Source: Hymenopellis radicata (Eukaryota > Basidiomycota > Agaricomycetes > Agaricales > Physalacriaceae). From it: a stretch of DNA of 64,000 nt. The DNA lies in contig JADNRX010000081.1 in the NCBI GenBank assembly GCA_015501595.1, positions 112,124 to 176,123 of the forward strand, written 5' to 3'. Below the pieces are notes generated by a model. It worked only from the letters and a program-made list of their open reading frames with translations. It did not search any database and was not told the DNA's origin. Every line of letters starts with the position of its first letter. Position 1 is the first letter of the stretch. The translations under genes were made by a program, and so were the position numbers. Shown piece after piece: positions 45,354 through 56,310 of the stretch.

Positions 45354-45776
45354 TAGGGATCCGCACCGTAACCGTACAATACGGCTTACGGTTACGGGTT
45401 GTACGGGTACCCGTACCGTCCCATATTCCTTGGTGACGCGCCCCCATACGGTTACGGGACCGGTACGGGTTACGGGTGGCAGGTGCCCGTACCAGTGTGG
45501 CGTCGCCAGATCGTGCCCCACAGCGTGCCATGGCCATTCCACCTACCTCTCTTTGCCTCAGATCACTACCCCAACCAATCCTCATTGTCTGGATGGCGTG
45601 CCACGGCCTCCAGAGTCCAATCCCCCACCCGTATGGACGCCATAACGGTTACCCATAACCGTACCGTAAGTGGTCTTGAACGCACCTTTACGGTTACGGG
45701 TCCGGGACGGCTTCAAACCGTAATGCGCCGTAAAGCATACGGCCGTAACCGTATACGGTTACGGTTCGGATCCCTA
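45354..45776. mobile_element. hAT-like mini-element H, GTACGGTTACGG-type ends
   Basis: Termini TAGGGATCCGCACCGTAACC and GGTTACGGTTCGGATCCCTA; exact duplication gtaatact at 45346-45353 and 45777-45784. Only 423 bp: the terminal arrays (CCGTAACCGTAC, GTACGGTTACGG) with a short unique centre and no core words. Confidence 0.94.
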
Positions 45777-45782
45777 GTAATA

Positions 45783-46038
45783 CTGTAGCGTTTCAACCGT
45801 ATATTCTCATATCGGGTCACGGAGCCTCACGAACCGAACCTATACATATAGCATATCGCATCACCTTGCGCATCACGGAGCCTCTTAGCTAGACACGAGC
45901 ATCCAAAAGTGGAAATTTCAGGTCCCGCCTGTGGCGGGCCTGTCCAAATAAGGGAATTTAAGGGTCTGTGAAGCTGTTCGCTGTAAGTTCACAGCATATC
46001 GGGTCACAAGCTGTGAACCTATGGTCGAAACGCTACAG
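45783..46038. mobile_element. TA-target MITE S7
   Basis: Ends CTGTAGCGTTTCAACCGTA and GGTCGAAACGCTACAG, with TA at 45781-45782 and 46039-46040; 256 bp. A diverged copy of S3 with GGTCCCGCCTGTGGCGGGCC hairpin. Its first two bases overlap the right duplication of element H, so H landed at its left edge. Confidence 0.9.
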
Positions 46039-46523
46039 TAGTACAGTACACTGTCAACTCTCCTTCCAACAGACCCCCACGAGATAAGACATTATGTCGC
46101 TCACATTCTTGACATACTGCACGTTTGGATCATCTAAGTATTCAAACTTGATTCAAACCACGCTACACATACATTCGCCTACACACGCGGTTCTTACTCG
46201 TAACCGAACCCACAACTTCGCGTACACAACTTAAGTTTAAGTCTTGGTTTGGTCCTTTATACAGGTGGCATCCTCGCCACATGCTGCTCCCACTGGAGGT
46301 TTTCCTCAAACATCCTCATGCAAGCCGGCCCACACCGAGCCTTCGACAACACCCAAGAACCAAGTTCTTCCTTGCCAGACAGTCTCTCCTCTTTCATTCC
46401 TGTTCATTCCTTCTCTAGCAAACAGAGCCACAGGCTTTATCGTATATCAGGAGAAGAGCGGAAAATGAATTGCAGAGTGAGCGCGACACGAATGATATTA
46501 CAATGCTGATGTGCTAGCGAAAT
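46039..46523. other. Gap between mobile and host DNA
   Basis: A plus-strand ORF (about 46244-46468, VASSPHAAPTGG...) is Ser/Pro-rich without a recognised domain and could be the last exon of something unseen. No other signal. Confidence 0.3.
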
Positions 46524-47879
46524 TCAAGATGTGGACGAAAAAAGGAAATACAGGTATGCAAGAACCACGGTTGCACTTGTCAACCCTCCCGTCAACAACG
46601 CTCTCTTGATACTCGAGCCGCCTACTAAGTCACGGTTGAGAACAAAGGCGATGTATAAACTTTGAGGTGAGTTACGCAATGGCTTACCCGAAAGAACAGG
46701 AACCTCAAATATGAAGAGTTTCTGACCACATGCCGCTGCCAGGACACCTGTACAAACATTATCAGATCGGAATGAAGAACTAGAATAAATAATGACCAGG
46801 TTGTCCGGAGCACACAATAACTTTATCAAACTGGAGACTTGAATTGGCCTGCTGAGCAAGGTGACCCCCTTGGTCATCGTTTTCGGCCAGGGACCATACT
46901 GAAACACCACCCTTCGCCGCGATATATACGGCCATACCATCCGGGAAAATGTGACATTTTCGGTGGTCAGTTCATGTTGAAGACGTAGTGAGCACCGTGA
47001 TATGGACAAGCCATTGCTGATGTGACGCCTATACAGTGCTGTAGAAGCTCCGTCACGTCCCGGTTCATACGAAACGTAGGTACTCGTAGGAACCGAGAGT
47101 GCAAGTCTAAAAGATGATCAGTACCGCGAACGGAAGGCACGGTTATAGCAGCATACAGCGACTGATTGATTATGGCGCTTCGTGAGTAGGTTTGGCCAGT
47201 CTTGAGATCCCAAAACCTAAAGCTCCTCAGACAATTGCGTTTCAAGAACAGAGAAGAAAGCGTACAGTACATGATGACTCGACAATGCGTATAAGACAGA
47301 GCCACTCGGGGACCACGAGACCGATTTTACAGATGAAGCCATTCCGCCTGTATTCTTCGTAAAATCAAAGACCTTGTGCAGCTTCCAGGGGTTCTGAGGG
47401 ATGGTGCCGCTTCCACAGATCCATGTCTGAACACACAACCCGTTGGACGCAGCTAGGTAGCGGCCGTCCCTGGTCACGCTCATCGCAACTACTTCCTGGT
47501 GATGAAATGCATCAAAGGCAGAGACAAGAACCGATAGGGCGTTCTGAGTATATAGACAGCTTTGAGTATCTCAAGAATTAGAAGCAACTGGACTTACATC
47601 GTTATCCTGTTCTTGGAAACCTATCAGGCGGATACCGCCATCTGCAGTGCCAAACATGGCAATATAGGCATTCAGCCATGAAACGCAGCTTATCTCGTGA
47701 ACATCCGCTACGTTGAAAATAATTTGATGGGTTCGGCGCTTTACGAGGGCTAACGTCTTGCCATGTGACACAGCTAGATGCCGGCCAGTGGACGCGAAAG
47801 AGAGACTCGATATCTTTGACGGGAAGTTGAGCGTCTCGCAGTCCAAGTTGTGGAAGGTCGCGAGTCTTTCCTGTGTCAT
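46524..47879 (-). CDS. Tail-anchored WD40-repeat protein
   Basis: Starts MTQERLATFHNLDCETLNFP at 47879. Intron near 47.59 kb (GTAAGT...CTCAG), then NALSVLVSAFDAFHHQEVVA, SVTRDGRYLAASNGLCVQTW, SVKSVSWSPSGSVLYALSSH, an intron (GTACTG...TTTAG), FWDLKTGQTYSRSAIINQSL and VPSVRGTDHLLDLHSRF. Downstream FPDGMAVYIAAKGGVSVWSL is another WD blade; then introns (GTCATT...TACAG and GTAAGC...GTAG), VLAAACGQKLFIFEVPVLSG and finally GSSIKRALLTGGLTSATVVL-AYLYFLF, one C-terminal membrane helix. WD40 blades make a propeller scaffold; the tail would place it on a membrane facing the cytosol. The junction near 46.97 kb needs either a one-base correction or an intron I could not place. Partner and pathway unknown. 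Confidence 0.72.
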
Positions 47880-48244
47880 GGCAGGGTGGAATAGGTGGGG
47901 TTGAACTGTTAAACGTTGAAACGTTGAAGCGGCGTACAGATGAAAGGCTTACAGTAAACGGAATCAACAGCCTTCTGAGCACGTGATCTAACACGTGCAC
48001 CGGCACTTGCCGCCGGCCCCGCCATTTCGCCCCAGTCCATCGACGTCGCGCTCACCGTCGACGGCGACGCCCGACCGCAACACGGACAATTTATTTCAGT
48101 AGATATACATGCTATGCTCTACTTATGCCTTGGTAGACGGTTGAACGGGACGCTAGACCTTTGTAAGAGCTTGAGTTCACGGCTCTCTTGCATACCAGTA
48201 TGTACGTACTACGAGTGACAGGGTACAACACATATACAGCAGTC

Positions 48245-50032
48245 CTAGAGTACAGATGCTCCCCCATCTAAAGCACAAATAGCAATGTCTAACCCCTCAT
48301 CCTTCATCTCGTCCAATGCAACAATGCAAGCATGACTAAGATTGGGAAATCGCGCCATACGAGAAGCTGCCCACTGGAACCACGCCCGCCGCATAGTTCT
48401 CTTCCGAGAACACAGCATATTGACTAGATCCGGGCCAACGAATTTCCAGTCCGCCCAATAAATCCTCGAAACGAAATCAATACTCTCGAGCTTGGGAACA
48501 AGTCGATGCCGCTCTCCATCAACCACCTCCAACAGACTTTTTATGAATTTGGCAAGCACATGTTCAATGCGCCAGACTTGACGAGCCATGGCGTCCGAGT
48601 CGGTATGGAACCCGATGCCCAGATCCGTTAAGCACGGGACGAGTTTAAGGATATCGGCGAGGGGCTCTCCAGACAATGCCGAATCGCGAAAGTAAAGTCT
48701 GGTAAGAGAACACTGTGATATGTCGAGGAAAGGAGGAATGAAAGGAAGACATGACAAGTTGCTCATCTCTCCAACGTCAAGGGATAAAAGCGCGGGAAGC
48801 GACAGAGAGGCCAACAGAACAGGGTCATTGATAGTGAGGTGCGTAAGGGAGGTATTCGAGATGGGAGGGTTTACCGTTGAGACATCATGATTGTCATAAT
48901 CAATGGGTACGACAAGATTGGCCTCCAGATGTACAAGATCCACACAGTGTTGAGTGACGAAGAGGGGAGGGATATGATAGCGAAAATACACGCTGAACTT
49001 CGTGGTGAAGGACGTCAACAGTGGATAGTTGAGGCACAGGAACGTGTTTTCGACTGAGACTTTCCTTAGCCGTGGGGCCACCTCAAACGCACGAATTCTG
49101 GGAACTTCTTCCCAGGAGGACTTTGGGTCACACCCAACAAATGTCAAGTGCCTGAGCTCCGGGACCTTCCCTCGTACGCCTCCCAAATACTTGCCTAGTT
49201 CGCTAGGAACCACCAACGATACGCATGCCCAGCGTTCCGAGTGGGACATTAACGCGTCCAACAAGCTATATATGCGGCTTCGATTTCCCGCACAATCATT
49301 GAACTGGATCTCGACATGCAAGTCCAACTTGCAGGATCCACTGTAACGCAGGGCGGTTTGAAGAATCGCAATAGGGTTTTTATATCTGACGAAAGTCGGG
49401 CAGCGGTGACCAAAACCTTCACCCCCGATACAACCGCATTCGCCGGACGTGATTCGGAAGGTCGTCCAAAGATGAGGGTATCGTGACGCGGAGCGCCAAC
49501 TGCTACTGACGCGGCTGCCAGCCCAAGCACCTTGATTAGGATCGAGAACCATAAAGCCAACGTCGGGAATGAGGTTAAGAAAGATTTCCTGTAGAACTTC
49601 CTTCGGAAACCTTCGGATAGTAGAAAGTGCGCCTGAAACCTGCCGCGAACGATTCTGCAACACAGCGCGGTCGTCCTCCAACTGTTCGAGTGCATGAATC
49701 TTTTCGGAATCTCGGGATGATAGCAGCGAAGCGATTTCGTCGTCGAGACGCATGGTGTGCGTGGAGAACAGAGCATGGAGTTCGTGCAGAAGCGGGATTT
49801 CAGCATCGGACGGAGGATCGTTAGAGGAAAGCAGGTGTTCTACAGCAGCAGGGACCGTAGGAAGAGCATTTGGGCCGACTTGGAGCGCATCGGGTCGCAT
49901 ACCCGTCGCCTGGCGTCCCGTCTGGACATCGACAGTCAGGAAATCATCACTGCGAATCAGGCAGAGAGCTCTTACCATGAGTCTTAGTATGATGGAGGAA
50001 ATACTCGACATGCTCGATGAGTCGGAATACAT
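48245..50032 (-). CDS. F-box domain protein
   Basis: An open frame of 595 codons, no frame breaks. An N-terminal helix (about 70-115) with LHALFSTHTMRLDDEIASLL and ALEQLEDDRAVLQNRSRQVS precedes the F-box-like block STIRRFPKEVLQEIFLNLIP (about residues 137-156) and WRSASRYPHLWTTFRI. The rest is a leucine-rich, LRR-like region (LRHLTFVGCD, LTHLTINDPVLLASLSLP, SLTRLYFRDSALSG). This is the standard architecture of the expanded Agaricomycete F-box family, where the F-box binds Skp1 of an SCF ubiquitin ligase and the C-terminus recruits targets. Codons 20-37 could be a 54-bp in-frame intron (GTAAGA...CCAG). Specific target unknown. Confidence 0.85.
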   Translation of the reverse strand: MYSDSSSMSSISSIILRLMVRALCLIRSDDFLTVDVQTGRQATGMRPDALQVGPNALPTVPAAVEHLLSSNDPPSDAEIPLLHELHALFSTHTMRLDDEIASLLSSRDSEKIHALEQLEDDRAVLQNRSRQVSGALSTIRRFPKEVLQEIFLNLIPDVGFMVLDPNQGAWAGSRVSSSWRSASRYPHLWTTFRITSGECGCIGGEGFGHRCPTFVRYKNPIAILQTALRYSGSCKLDLHVEIQFNDCAGNRSRIYSLLDALMSHSERWACVSLVVPSELGKYLGGVRGKVPELRHLTFVGCDPKSSWEEVPRIRAFEVAPRLRKVSVENTFLCLNYPLLTSFTTKFSVYFRYHIPPLFVTQHCVDLVHLEANLVVPIDYDNHDVSTVNPPISNTSLTHLTINDPVLLASLSLPALLSLDVGEMSNLSCLPFIPPFLDISQCSLTRLYFRDSALSGEPLADILKLVPCLTDLGIGFHTDSDAMARQVWRIEHVLAKFIKSLLEVVDGERHRLVPKLESIDFVSRIYWADWKFVGPDLVNMLCSRKRTMRRAWFQWAASRMARFPNLSHACIVALDEMKDEGLDIAICALDGGASVL

Positions 50033-50044
50033 CGTGGTAGTTGC

Positions 50045-50472
50045 GATCTAGTTTCCATGTCAGTCAGAAATACGTTGAAAATACATAAGACATACAAGAC
50101 GATGCTGAGGTTGAGCAGAAAGAAGGATAATAACAGTCACGATAGTGGGATTCCGCTCTTATAGACATCGAGGACGCCAAATCAAAACAAACAGAACGAT
50201 CCATTGTTCAAATGTACAATGTCCAGAAATGGTAACCGCTAGCCCATTGCAAATCATAATGCGGCGCGTGGTCCACAATGGGGTTGGACACTTCTCGAAC
50301 AAGCAAGCGAGGAGCGAGATGCGTATTTGTCCGACCAGTCAACAACAATGCCATTATTATTCCCTCTTTTATGAAGCTTAGTAAGCAGACATGGATTAAA
50401 AAGAATACCTACCAGTCCATGGGTTCCCCGGTGGCATTCGACCACTACATCTTTCTGCTGGGCCTCACGGCG
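50045..50472. other. Intergenic, nothing recognised
   Basis: Short ORFs on both strands without domains or intron signals I would trust. Contains the promoter side of the F-box gene. Confidence 0.4.
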
Positions 50473-50910
50473 CTAACAAGTCGCTCTGGAACACAAGTAA
50501 AGTTGACCTGAGTATGGCGGATGGATGTCACTGGCATCCATCTTGTGGATGAAAGTCGACGTCAGCGGAGCTCGTACTGCCTAGAGAATTAGTCGATTTT
50601 GCTGTCTTAAATCGAGGATGTAGACATACCTTCTCACGCCATACGAACAGTATTCGTGGCTCTTCTGAAGATGCGGGATCGAGGCGACTAGCATACGCGT
50701 TCGAACGACGTTGTCTTACACGCAATGAGAAATATGCGTCGAGTTGCAACTCCAGGGCCTTCCCAATGAGCAGCTCATGTTCAATATCAATTGCGGTAGT
50801 CCTCTGCTTCGATACGTTTGAGACGCCGAGATCGCGGAACAACGGAAGACACTCACCAACCCAGAGCATAGTCCGTTAAGAGATAGGGTTCGAGGAGCGC
50901 TGGAGGACAT
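50473..50910 (-). CDS. Small spliced gene of unknown function
   Basis: Three exons join in phase: MSSSAPRTLSLNGLCSGL (50910-50857), intron 50804-50856 (GTGAGT...GCAG), then RTTAIDIEHELLIGKALELQ and LDAYFSLRVRQRRSN (50803-50630), intron 50582-50629 (GTATGT...CTAG), then AVRAPLTSTFIHKMDASDIH and a stop at 50473. About 114 residues. The middle is a predicted amphipathic helix (EHELLIGKALELQLDAYFSL). No signal peptide and no recognised domain. Clean splice sites in phase are the reason for calling it. Confidence 0.5.
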
Positions 50911-51814
50911 TCAATTCTGAATGGGCCGAACCGCACGCACACGACAGTAAGATCCAACTGATCTTTCTGTTCAATGTACAACTGCGAGAGCCTCAGCAGT
51001 ATATAGCATTCAGGTGTAAACGAAAAGGGTTGAAAGGAGACTAAAGGTAAGAAAGTACACATGATTGGGCGGTTGGAAATGGGAACGCACAAGTATAATA
51101 GATATCGCGTTGATGGGGCCCGCCATGATAAGGGTTGAGACAAGGCAAAGGCCTTTCCAGGAGAGAAATTATCGATCACACATATGTAGAGGCGCCGATG
51201 AAATGTGTATAGTAGTATAACTCGCAGCGTCGACCTTCTGGGCCGGTCTCCTCGGAATAATGCACACAAAGAGACCACAGCGTCTCCGCAGACTTTTGTT
51301 CGCCTCGAAATAGCAGTAGAGACGTACTAGGAATAAGAGCGATTCAAGCTCTGAGCTTCAACTGCATTGGCCTCGCAGTTTGTCGCCGTCACAGCAGGAA
51401 ATGAGGCGGTTCGGCATATGCCGGAGCGGTGCACTACCACACGTCCTACACACGGCCGGCCACCGAAACTCACTCTTTCTCCCAGTTGTTTCGTCATGTA
51501 CAACGTAGAATCAGTAATGAATAACATGTATACTTATCCCATTCCAGATGAAGAAGGGGAGCCGAAGTGTAGTTGATGGGTGAGAGCGAGGCTGGCGGCT
51601 CGACACCAGCGTCGGATGGGCGCGATGTTGGCGAGTTACGCCGCTGACGGTGATAAAGGAGAAAAATCAGGCGATACTCGAAATGGCAGGACCTCGCCTT
51701 GAGGCAGAGCGAGTGCTTTCCTAGTTTAGGGTAACAATGTGATTATCTAATCATCAGTCCGATGCCTTTCAGCCCTTTTAACTTTGACTTGAACATCTGG
51801 TCCAAAGCGGAACG
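50911..51814. other. Intergenic, no supportable gene
   Basis: A 141-codon minus ORF (50853-51278) overlaps the start of the preceding gene in another frame and shows only hydrophobic, Tyr/Leu-rich composition. I see no reliable feature here. Confidence 0.35.
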
Positions 51815-53206
51815 ATGTCTGTGAGGCTACAGGTATGTGAGACTGCACTCAATAGATGATAGTTGATGTGTTATCATAGACCTCCGTTCGCCATTACTTT
51901 GAACGGGCGGCATTGGAAGCCATCCCTTTCGAATTTCGCATCCTCTATCAAAGACACTCTCCTGCATGCATGCGATTGATCAATGAACACATTTCCTCAT
52001 TCCCCGTTCCCACCGAGCCATCGACATCGTTCACTGTGGAAGTTGACCTAGCATGGCAAAGTCTTTTCCATGTCCAGCAACTCTTTTACGCCGACTCTGA
52101 GCCCCAGATTCATGCCCCCCTGCCATGCCTCTTCTCATGGTGTCTTTACTTTCTAGAGGCGATTCCTTGGGAGAGCCTCGACACGGTTCAGTGGCCGGAG
52201 CTCGAACTTCCCTTTACTCTACTGCCATGCTTGGTTTACGCGAACGCATCCAGACACCTATCAACTTCGCCCGTTTCCAATAGCCTACCCATGTACGACA
52301 TCATCTCTGTCATGCTCAAAATATCTGTGAAAGTGGCGCTGTTGCTTCGCCGAGACTCGTCCGAGATATACGATCGCCTTGAGAGAGTCTTTCGCATCCT
52401 GAATTCGTGCTACCCAGAAGATATTATCAATGACACCATGGCCGACGCTACAAAGGATGTGACAAATGCGCAAGTGAAGGAGCTTGTATCGCGTCTGGCT
52501 ATTTACGTCACTAGCAAGCCTCACGGTCTCCCCATAGACCATGTAGTGCACCTAGTAGCACGTCTCAGTGAAAGGTCGCGTCGGATACACGACCTCTGCC
52601 TGAAACTGGGCACACCTCGATGGGCCGCCCATACATTCCGGGTGGCTACTTCGTTTCTTACCCGCGACGACCTGACGACCTCGAATGCCATCGAGGCTGC
52701 GGCGACATACCTCTCTTGGTTGTTCGTAACAGAACTTCGGACTGGTAAAGTCGTTCAAATAGCCTTATCACGGAAAGTGCTGCCTGCCTTGTTCAGATGC
52801 CTTACCCATGAACCAAGGCGGTGGACATCCCGTGAGGACGCGTTGCCGATAGCCACACTCTTGAAGTATCTAGCAACCCGTATCGTGGCGTGTCCCACAA
52901 CGCAAAGGAAAGCGAAGGCAGTCCTCTCGCAACTTGAAACGAGTCAAGAGAAGTCTCTCAATGAGCGACGGCTCAAATCCCAGTTATCTCCGGAGGAAGT
53001 ATCAGGCGACAAAAAGAGGGGAGACGAGACGTATACATCGCTGTGGTCGCAATGGGAGTGGCTGGTCAAGGCTATCAAAGAGGTTGATACCGGAGAAGAA
53101 CGATGTGCAAATCCTGAGGTATGTAAGAGACTGCCGCGCCCTCATGCCCGCGGAGCAACTCATGGCTGGTCTGATAGTGCCGGATTAGAGGGCGTACACA
53201 ATTGAA
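51815..53206 (+). CDS. MYND-family-like protein, truncated before the zinc finger
   Basis: Exon 1 MSVRLQ (51815-51832), intron 51833-51879 (GTATGT...ATAG), exon 2 begins TSVRHYFERAALEAIPFEFR. About 430 residues of helical repeats follow (LLPCLVYANASRHL, ISVMLKISVKVALLLRRD, VLPALFRCLTHEPRR, EDALPIATLLKYLATRIVAC), the alpha-solenoid typical of Agaricomycete MYND proteins, with EERCANPEVCK at the end resembling the first C-x4-C of a MYND finger. The rest of the finger is missing: either a stop at 53205 in the unspliced frame or, with an intron GTATGT...TTAG, a short ending RAYTIEGL. MYND fingers bind proline-rich partners; without it the function is unclear. It faces the intact relative at 54177-56048. 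Confidence 0.6.
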
Positions 53207-54176
53207 GGTTTGTAGAGGCTGTGGGGACCTCCGCGTGTGCTCCAAGGCGTGTCATCAGAAAGTATGGACGGTTAATGGTCACAGAGGGGAATGTGATTAC
53301 GGAAAGAGGGGTTTTGGGACAGAGGTGTAAGTCGAGTGGCAAATTTTGATATACGTTGCGGGTCGGTGAGATGTAGGACGAGCCAGCGTAACGTACAGAA
53401 TCGGCTTCTATGGGCCCACAAAGAAAGACCCGGAAAGCGTTGGCCAGCTGTGCAGTACATAAGTTCGAGAAGGTGGAAAAGAGCCAAGACGCCACCTGAT
53501 TTATGCATGCTGGTTCATGTGAGCAATGGTGTGGAAATTATAATGCATATGTGTACCTATCAATATGATTGACGTCCGCACCTAAGCCAATCCAGTGGGG
53601 TCAGCGCTGAAAACTCCAGGATGCCCGACACAATTGCGTCCGTACCACTAGTCAAAGTTCGAATCTGTGTTCCGAGAAAAGCGTAGCTGTCGGCGTCCAC
53701 ATATATCAGCGCCGTCATAGAACCAAGAACTGTCTGCGGCGACTTGCAATCGCGCGCTGGCCAGTAACATTCGCCGGACTTGATCCAAGTCACTAATGAC
53801 TGCTTAAGGGTCATGATAACGATAACAGTGCCGATATATATAGTCGAGTCGCGACGAGCAGTGGCGACGTGAAGTCGACCACTGGCCAGCCAGCCCTTGC
53901 CGGACTGAATCCGAAGTCAAGAGTGGTGGTAACAGAGAGAGAGGGGCGGCATAAGCGCATCAAGCGCTAAATGATATTGACGTTGTTTGGTCGGTCGGCA
54001 AGCCGGCATTGTACACTTTACGTTAAGTCCCCTACTCGACTTTCAGTTGGCGACTTGGATCTACTGTCCGACTTCAAGTTGCAGTGACATCGACACAAGC
54101 ACTGTCTCAGTCTGCACGTAGTGCCTATACATCGTTCGACTACAGGTCGTAATGGTATCCTCGACGCAAGGAAAGA
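53207..54176. repeat. Paralogous segment 1, with CGACTT..GTCG words
   Basis: 53.50-54.15 kb resembles 57.38-57.85 kb: shared CTGATTTAT.CAT, GAGCAATGGT, CCGAGAAAAG.GTAG, TCTGCGGCG, TAGTCGAGTCGCGACG, CAGTGGCGACG..AAGTCGACCA and GTCCGACTTCAAGTTG. On the minus strand it reads IKSGECYWPARDCKSPQTVL and VDADSYAFLGTQIRTLTSGT, matching the frame DIDNYTFLRTQIHTLNRGTD of the other copy, so a short coding region was duplicated. Function unknown. Confidence 0.6.
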
Positions 54177-56048
54177 CTAGTTGTAGTGTGCCCAGCGAAC
54201 AACATTAACGCTTTTTGCTCCATCCGGTATCCGCACATAAACTAAGCTGTGCGTACTTCTTGTGTCGATTCTACGATGCTCCCCGGGGCCTCCAAGGGTT
54301 TCCCAGTCGTCGAAGTCTTCTATCCGATCCACAGCTGTAACGGTGATCTTGCGTGGAACATGTACGTAGTCAATGAACAACATTCGAGGGGCGTTGACGG
54401 CTGACTGCCCTTGGCGAGGGAAATCATTGTCGAGTTCATACAGTTTCTCATCGCAGAGGGGGATATCATCGTCAACCACGGCTTGGATAAATTGCCAATC
54501 ACGATCTGTTCGGGGATCGCAGTGGCCAGCTTCCAAGTAGACTTCAATACAAAAAAGACATAAGGACGAATGATACTGACCCTGTCGCTCCCGCTGGCGA
54601 ATTTTGCATTCATCCCTGTGATCGGACTTCCAGCTTTTTTTTTGGCAGGACCGACTGCAGAAGTATGTTGTCCGACAACCGGCGCACTCTTGTGATCGAG
54701 TTGAAAGAGAGTTCGTGCACTTCGTACGAATGAGATAAATCGAGAAATAAAGTAGTAAGAAGAATCACCTTTTGATAATCGCAGCGATTATATCTACCAG
54801 CGCTTTGCAGGAGATGTGCTTTTACCCTCAACCGTTGCTGAAGAGTGCAATTGAGAGCATCCCAGGCACGGCGCAATGGCCCCGTCGGATCCATCTGCTC
54901 TTCCACGTTTCGCCGACCTAGTTTCTTCATCGACGCCTGGGTTTCTCTTAGAACCTCTCGATAAATGGTATGACGATTCGCCGAATCCAGAAACCCGATA
55001 ATGAAATCGACCAGCGCTAATGCAGATGGCGTTTGTGTAGCGTTCTGTATATGATCTAACAAAGGCTGACAACGACATATCCATTCCAGTAAACCGCATC
55101 TGATCGCCTCCGCAATCCAGGACCAGCCATTAGATACGGCTTGCGAGACAAAAACAACGACCTCGGCGACATCATCGTAAATCCCTGCACATGCAGCGGA
55201 CGTTACTATGTCTCGCGGCATCACATGGCGAAGGACAACGAAGACCCATCTGAGTGCATCTGACGCCAAAAGATGGCGACACAGATCAGGTGATGCGCGC
55301 GAACACAACCTTAACGCAGACAACATGCAGAAACGCATGTTAGGATCCTCCGTGCTCTCTGCTAGGCGCTGGATGCATGAGCGGGCGAGGAGTTGCCGAG
55401 GCTGGCCATCAAGAGCGGCCTTGAAGTCCACGAACGCCGGCGTCCCATCGCAGTTGGGTCTGTTGAACACTACTAGGCGCAGGACCGCCCAGTACATAGG
55501 AATGAGAGGAGTCGAAGTCTGAGCCCTCAAACTCAGAGACCAAAGGCGCACGAAACAGTCGACAAAGCCAGGCAACTCTGCGAAAGCGCGGTTCACGTGG
55601 GGCACATGATCAGTCAGATACACGAAGGGAAACAACATTTTGGTCAGCACTTCGTTGTCCACCGAGAATGAGCTCTCCGGCGCGACGACGAATAACCGAT
55701 TGAATGCAACGAAACATTTGGTTATATCCGGGATAGCTGCAACCAAATGGGGCAGAAGAATCGTGTTACGCGGGGAGGATAATCCAGCGTAGATGGACGA
55801 AAAGACCCTCTTCACAATGCGGTGAAAGTCGCGCTTGAGATTCTCCGCGCAATCAGGTGTTGGGATCACGACAGTGCGCAGTAGATTCTAAACTGTGGTA
55901 AACCATGGGAGTATTATGCATATTATGAATGAAAGTCACCGTCAGAGGGTTGAACTGGGATGCGGAGGCCGGCCTGGAAAACACCTGCAAATCATCGAAA
56001 CATGCTATCGCATGGTATAAATGGTCTACATACATTGAGCTGATCCAT
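54177..56048 (-). CDS. MYND-type zinc-finger protein
   Basis: A start at 56048 (MDQLN) with an intron GTATGT...TGCAG, then VFSRPASASQFNPLT, an intron and NLLRTVVIPTPDCAENLKRD is my best model; the long exon runs to 54.78 kb. It is an alpha-solenoid (AGLSSPRNTILLPHLVAAIP, LSALRLCSRASPDLCRHLLA, ALALVDFIIGFLDSANRHTI) ending GRYNRCDYQK. After an intron (GTGATT...AAGAG) comes CAGCRTTYFCSRSCQKKSWK-SDHRDEC, the MYND knuckles. A further intron (GTCAGT...GAAG) leads to VYLEAGHCDPRTDRDWQFIQ and the C-terminal FIDYVHVPRKITV, usual for this fungal family. The finger is a protein-interaction module. No frame breaks seen. The N-terminal exon is the least certain. Confidence 0.8.
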
Positions 56049-56310
56049 GGTAGGCCAAGAAAGTTAGTGCAGAACTGTGAGTGGCTTAGTGGAAAGACCA
56101 AAGTCAGGAATGTATGTGCTCCCTTTCATTCATTCGCGTTTGATCGCAACGCGCATGAGGCGATCACTGCCCAGTGCCGATCCAACACGTGACGACGTCA
56201 TCACGATATAATGACCACGTGGATGTCATCTGATGAGATTCTTTCATGAAAGGACGCGACTGATTTCAGCTTGGCTCCCATACTAATCATCCTCCTCTTG
56301 CCTTATAACC

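Noticed and set aside
48000..50040. F-box gene as decayed
   Set aside because: The frame is open for 595 codons with a consistent leucine-rich pattern; only a possible in-frame 54-bp intron is in doubt.
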